A DNA stretch of 64,000 bases from Actinernus sp. WN-2022 (Eukaryota; Cnidaria; Anthozoa; Actiniaria; Actinernidae): positions 79,145,032 to 79,209,031 of the forward strand of contig JAOWCC010000936.1 of assembly GCA_030867875.1 (NCBI GenBank), given 5' to 3'. A program made the translations under genes and the position numbers. This document shows positions 63,101 to 64,000 of the stretch, one piece after another. Within the stretch, counting starts at the first letter, position 1. Each line of letters starts with the position of its first letter. The notes beneath the pieces were generated by a model. That model was not told where the DNA came from, did no database searches, and saw only the letters and a list, made by a program, of their open reading frames with translations.

Positions 63101-63527
63101 ACCGAGGGATGACAATTTTGTTACTTTAAAAATTGTCGGCATCGTAACCCCCCCCCCCCAATTTATATCGCTATCAAAGACGAAATCGCTGCAAAATAGG
63201 CAATCAGATTAAGAAAGATGCAAACAGTCGACGAAACCTAAAAAAATACCCGGCTACACCATACAAATGAGCTGGAAGTAGAATGTGAAGGGATTGAAGA
63301 ATACCAGCAGAGAACCCGGAAAAACCCTCAGAGCAAGAGAGATACAAAGACTACCATTTGCATATTTTCCGCGTTCGTGAATCAAACCCTGGCTACAGCG
63401 TTGACAGGCGAGATGGTTACCACTTCAGATGCCGACAGTAAATCAAACTCACTCACTTATTGTAGTGCTTTCGATCCAACAGAAAATCGACATTTTACCT
63501 TTGAAGGCGTACGGCAAGATGTTAGCG
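54140..63527 (+). CDS. Ras GTPase-activating protein, SynGAP/DAB2IP/RASAL type, partial
   Basis: A cytosolic or membrane-proximal protein that stimulates Ras GTP hydrolysis (family knowledge). Exons seen: 54140-54218, 59850-60004, 61110-61217, 61690-61788, 62696-62781, 62891-63021, 63483-63527; all AG/GT borders with agreeing phases, 703 nt. Order: [10 protein letters not shown] linker, end of the PH domain ([32 protein letters not shown]), C2 domain ([79 protein letters not shown]) and then [14 protein letters not shown] before the GAP domain. The arginine-finger GAP domain lies beyond the gap or window. The start is not secure. Confidence 0.9.
54516..54813. mobile_element. TTAA MITE nested in the TA element
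   Basis: Ends TTAAAGGGGCTATGTCATGG and CCGTGATACAGTCCCTTTAA; TTAA at 54516 and 54810. Confidence 0.8.
54814..55169. repeat. 22-bp CACAATACACAATACAATAG array
   Basis: About 16 units with few G bases on the + strand. Three long minus-strand frames (rich in CVLLYC) are shadows. Confidence 0.95.
55644..56355. mobile_element. TTAA MITE with TTAAAGTGCCTATAACCCC ends (712 bp)
   Basis: Left TTAAAGTGCCTATAACCCCA and right TGGGGGTTATTGGCACTTTAA-like end; TTAA at 55644-55647 and 56352-56355. Same tip as 46393. Confidence 0.8.
57194..57289 (+). CDS. Candidate alternative first exon of the RasGAP gene
   Basis: ATG 57194 opens [20 protein letters not shown], then [12 protein letters not shown], followed directly by GTAAGT. 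It ends in phase 0, the phase needed by the exon at 59850. The basic Ser/Arg-rich sequence suits the family's variable N termini, which are usually made by alternative promoters. Confidence 0.4.
58308..58349. mobile_element. 42-bp TAGCCTCCTAA palindrome
   Basis: TAGCCTCCTAA and TTAGGAGGCTA around a 20-bp GC-rich core with CCCCGCGGG; the shortest member of the TAGCCTCC family. Confidence 0.75.
59308..59396. mobile_element. Short palindromic MITE
   Basis: CATTCTCCACCCCAGACCCT, then TCTCTTATTT, complemented at 59367-59396 with one change; loop GAGCATGCGC. Confidence 0.8.
59581..59760. mobile_element. Tc1/pogo-like MITE with TA borders
   Basis: TACAGTGAAACCCCGGTATA and complement at 59741-59760. 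Several CCGGTATAACGAAC words inside. It ends 90 bp before the RasGAP exon at 59850. Confidence 0.88.
60121..60372. mobile_element. MITE with TAAAGGCCCGTTTACA ends
   Basis: TAAAGGCCCGTTTACAACAG and complement CTGTGTTAACGGGCCTTTA; the interior has GCGATTT and GTGCAATTT words typical of hAT-like MITEs. Confidence 0.8.
61305..61545. mobile_element. ACTAGTTCCTG-family copy with 17-bp expansion
   Basis: Same family as 21235-21448. A 17-bp unit GGTATGCTAACCGCCAA is amplified six-fold at 61387-61488, where other copies have a single one. Confidence 0.9.
62205..62650. repeat. Dispersed GACGCTAGCTACGTCG repeat, three partial units
   Basis: Units at 62205-62260, 62261-62320 and 62572-62650, opposite in orientation to those at 31250-31390. 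Each contains GATGTGCACATxCGTGTTAG and GTAGCGTG words. Confidence 0.75.
63290..63425 (-). mobile_element. Degenerate SINE fragment, copy 3
   Basis: The minus strand carries GTGGTAACCATCTCGCC (box A area), GGGTTTGATTC (box B area), and then a body with GGGTTTTTCCGGGTTCTC, matching copies 1 and 2. It ends about 60 bp before the last RasGAP exon. Confidence 0.55.
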
Positions 63528-63700
63528 GTGAGTTTTGAAATAAATATGTGCGTCTATTCACAGATAGCCCAAGCTTACAATCTGCGGTATAAGCGATTAC
63601 AAGAGAATGCATGAAAATTTCAGTATTATCGCTGTTGTGCTCTTAAATCTAATAAAATGCTTCAAAAACCTTCGCTTTCCCTTGTAGTCATTACGATTAA

Positions 63701-63797
63701 TGCCTATGGCGATTCCTGGGCAAGAAAATCAAGAAATCAAAAACCTCCCTGAATCTAGGCTAATAAAACTGCCCAGGAATCGTCATAGACACTAAAG
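63701..63797. mobile_element. Short MITE
   Basis: GCCTATGGCGATTCCTGGGC and complement GCCCAGGAATCGTCATAGAC, with a loop of about 55 bp. Confidence 0.75.
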
Positions 63798-63814
63798 GTA
63801 ACAGCTTACAAGGG

Positions 63815-63914
63815 NNNNNNNNNNNNNNNNNNNNNNNNNNNNNNNNNNNNNNNNNNNNNNNNNNNNNNNNNNNNNNNNNNNNNNNNNNNNNNNNNNNNNN
63901 NNNNNNNNNNNNNN
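63815..63914. other. Assembly gap, 100 N
   Basis: Exactly 100 N, the convention for a gap of unknown length. It interrupts the RasGAP gene. Confidence 1.
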
Positions 63915-64000
63915 CGTATGGGCTGTTTTTCAACTTGACACACCACCCCGATGAAGTAATTTTTTTGGCAGCTTCCGATAAACGAACCGGAAGAAAAATA

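Overview
This window looks like nuclear DNA of an early-branching animal, most likely an anthozoan cnidarian such as a stony coral or sea anemone. That is inferred from spliced metazoan genes with GT-AG introns, AT-rich non-coding DNA, and a very dense load of small inverted-repeat transposons, LINE and SINE copies and minisatellites. No bacterial operons, ribosome-binding sites or CRISPR arrays are present. I could not search a database, so species and family names rest on recognised motifs.

Two host genes are supported, both on the + strand. (1) A complete alpha-tubulin N-acetyltransferase gene (ATAT1 type) can be assembled from 11 exons between 10446 and 27105. All intron phases agree and it encodes 464 residues with the catalytic Cys and Asp in place. 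Its introns hold most of the spectacular repeats: a 4.9-kb GATC-rich inverted-repeat element in intron 6, and two long minisatellites in intron 8. (2) The 5' half of a SynGAP/DAB2IP/RASAL-type Ras GTPase-activating protein occupies 54140-63527. It covers the end of the PH domain, the C2 domain and the linker toward the GAP domain, and then runs into an assembly gap (63815-63914) and off the window. Candidate upstream exons lie at 42463, 48252 and 57194.

Region by region: 1-1100 has a LINE 3' coding remnant. 1201-2334 has two adjacent minus-strand genes, a TFIIB-like factor and a Cys-rich protein, of probable viral or large-mobile-element origin. 2750-9830 is a chain of foldback elements, one carrying a captured RecQ-like helicase fragment. 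10.4-27.1 kb is ATAT1. 27.7-38 kb is intergenic with many short TIR elements and a tRNA-derived SINE. 39.0-41.75 kb is a composite nested inverted repeat with a zinc-ribbon ORF and an integrase fragment. 43.2-44.3 kb is a TIR element with a MADF fragment and a nested SINE. 44.8-45.9 kb is a LINE reverse transcriptase broken by a MITE. 46.4-56.4 kb is dominated by TTAA-bounded foldbacks. 54-63.5 kb is the RasGAP gene with MITEs in its introns.

The main themes are several TIR families recognisable by their ends and target-site duplications (TTAA, TA, 7-bp and 9-bp), insertions nested inside insertions, and minisatellites that appear to have grown from transposon ends inside the introns of a cytoskeletal enzyme gene.
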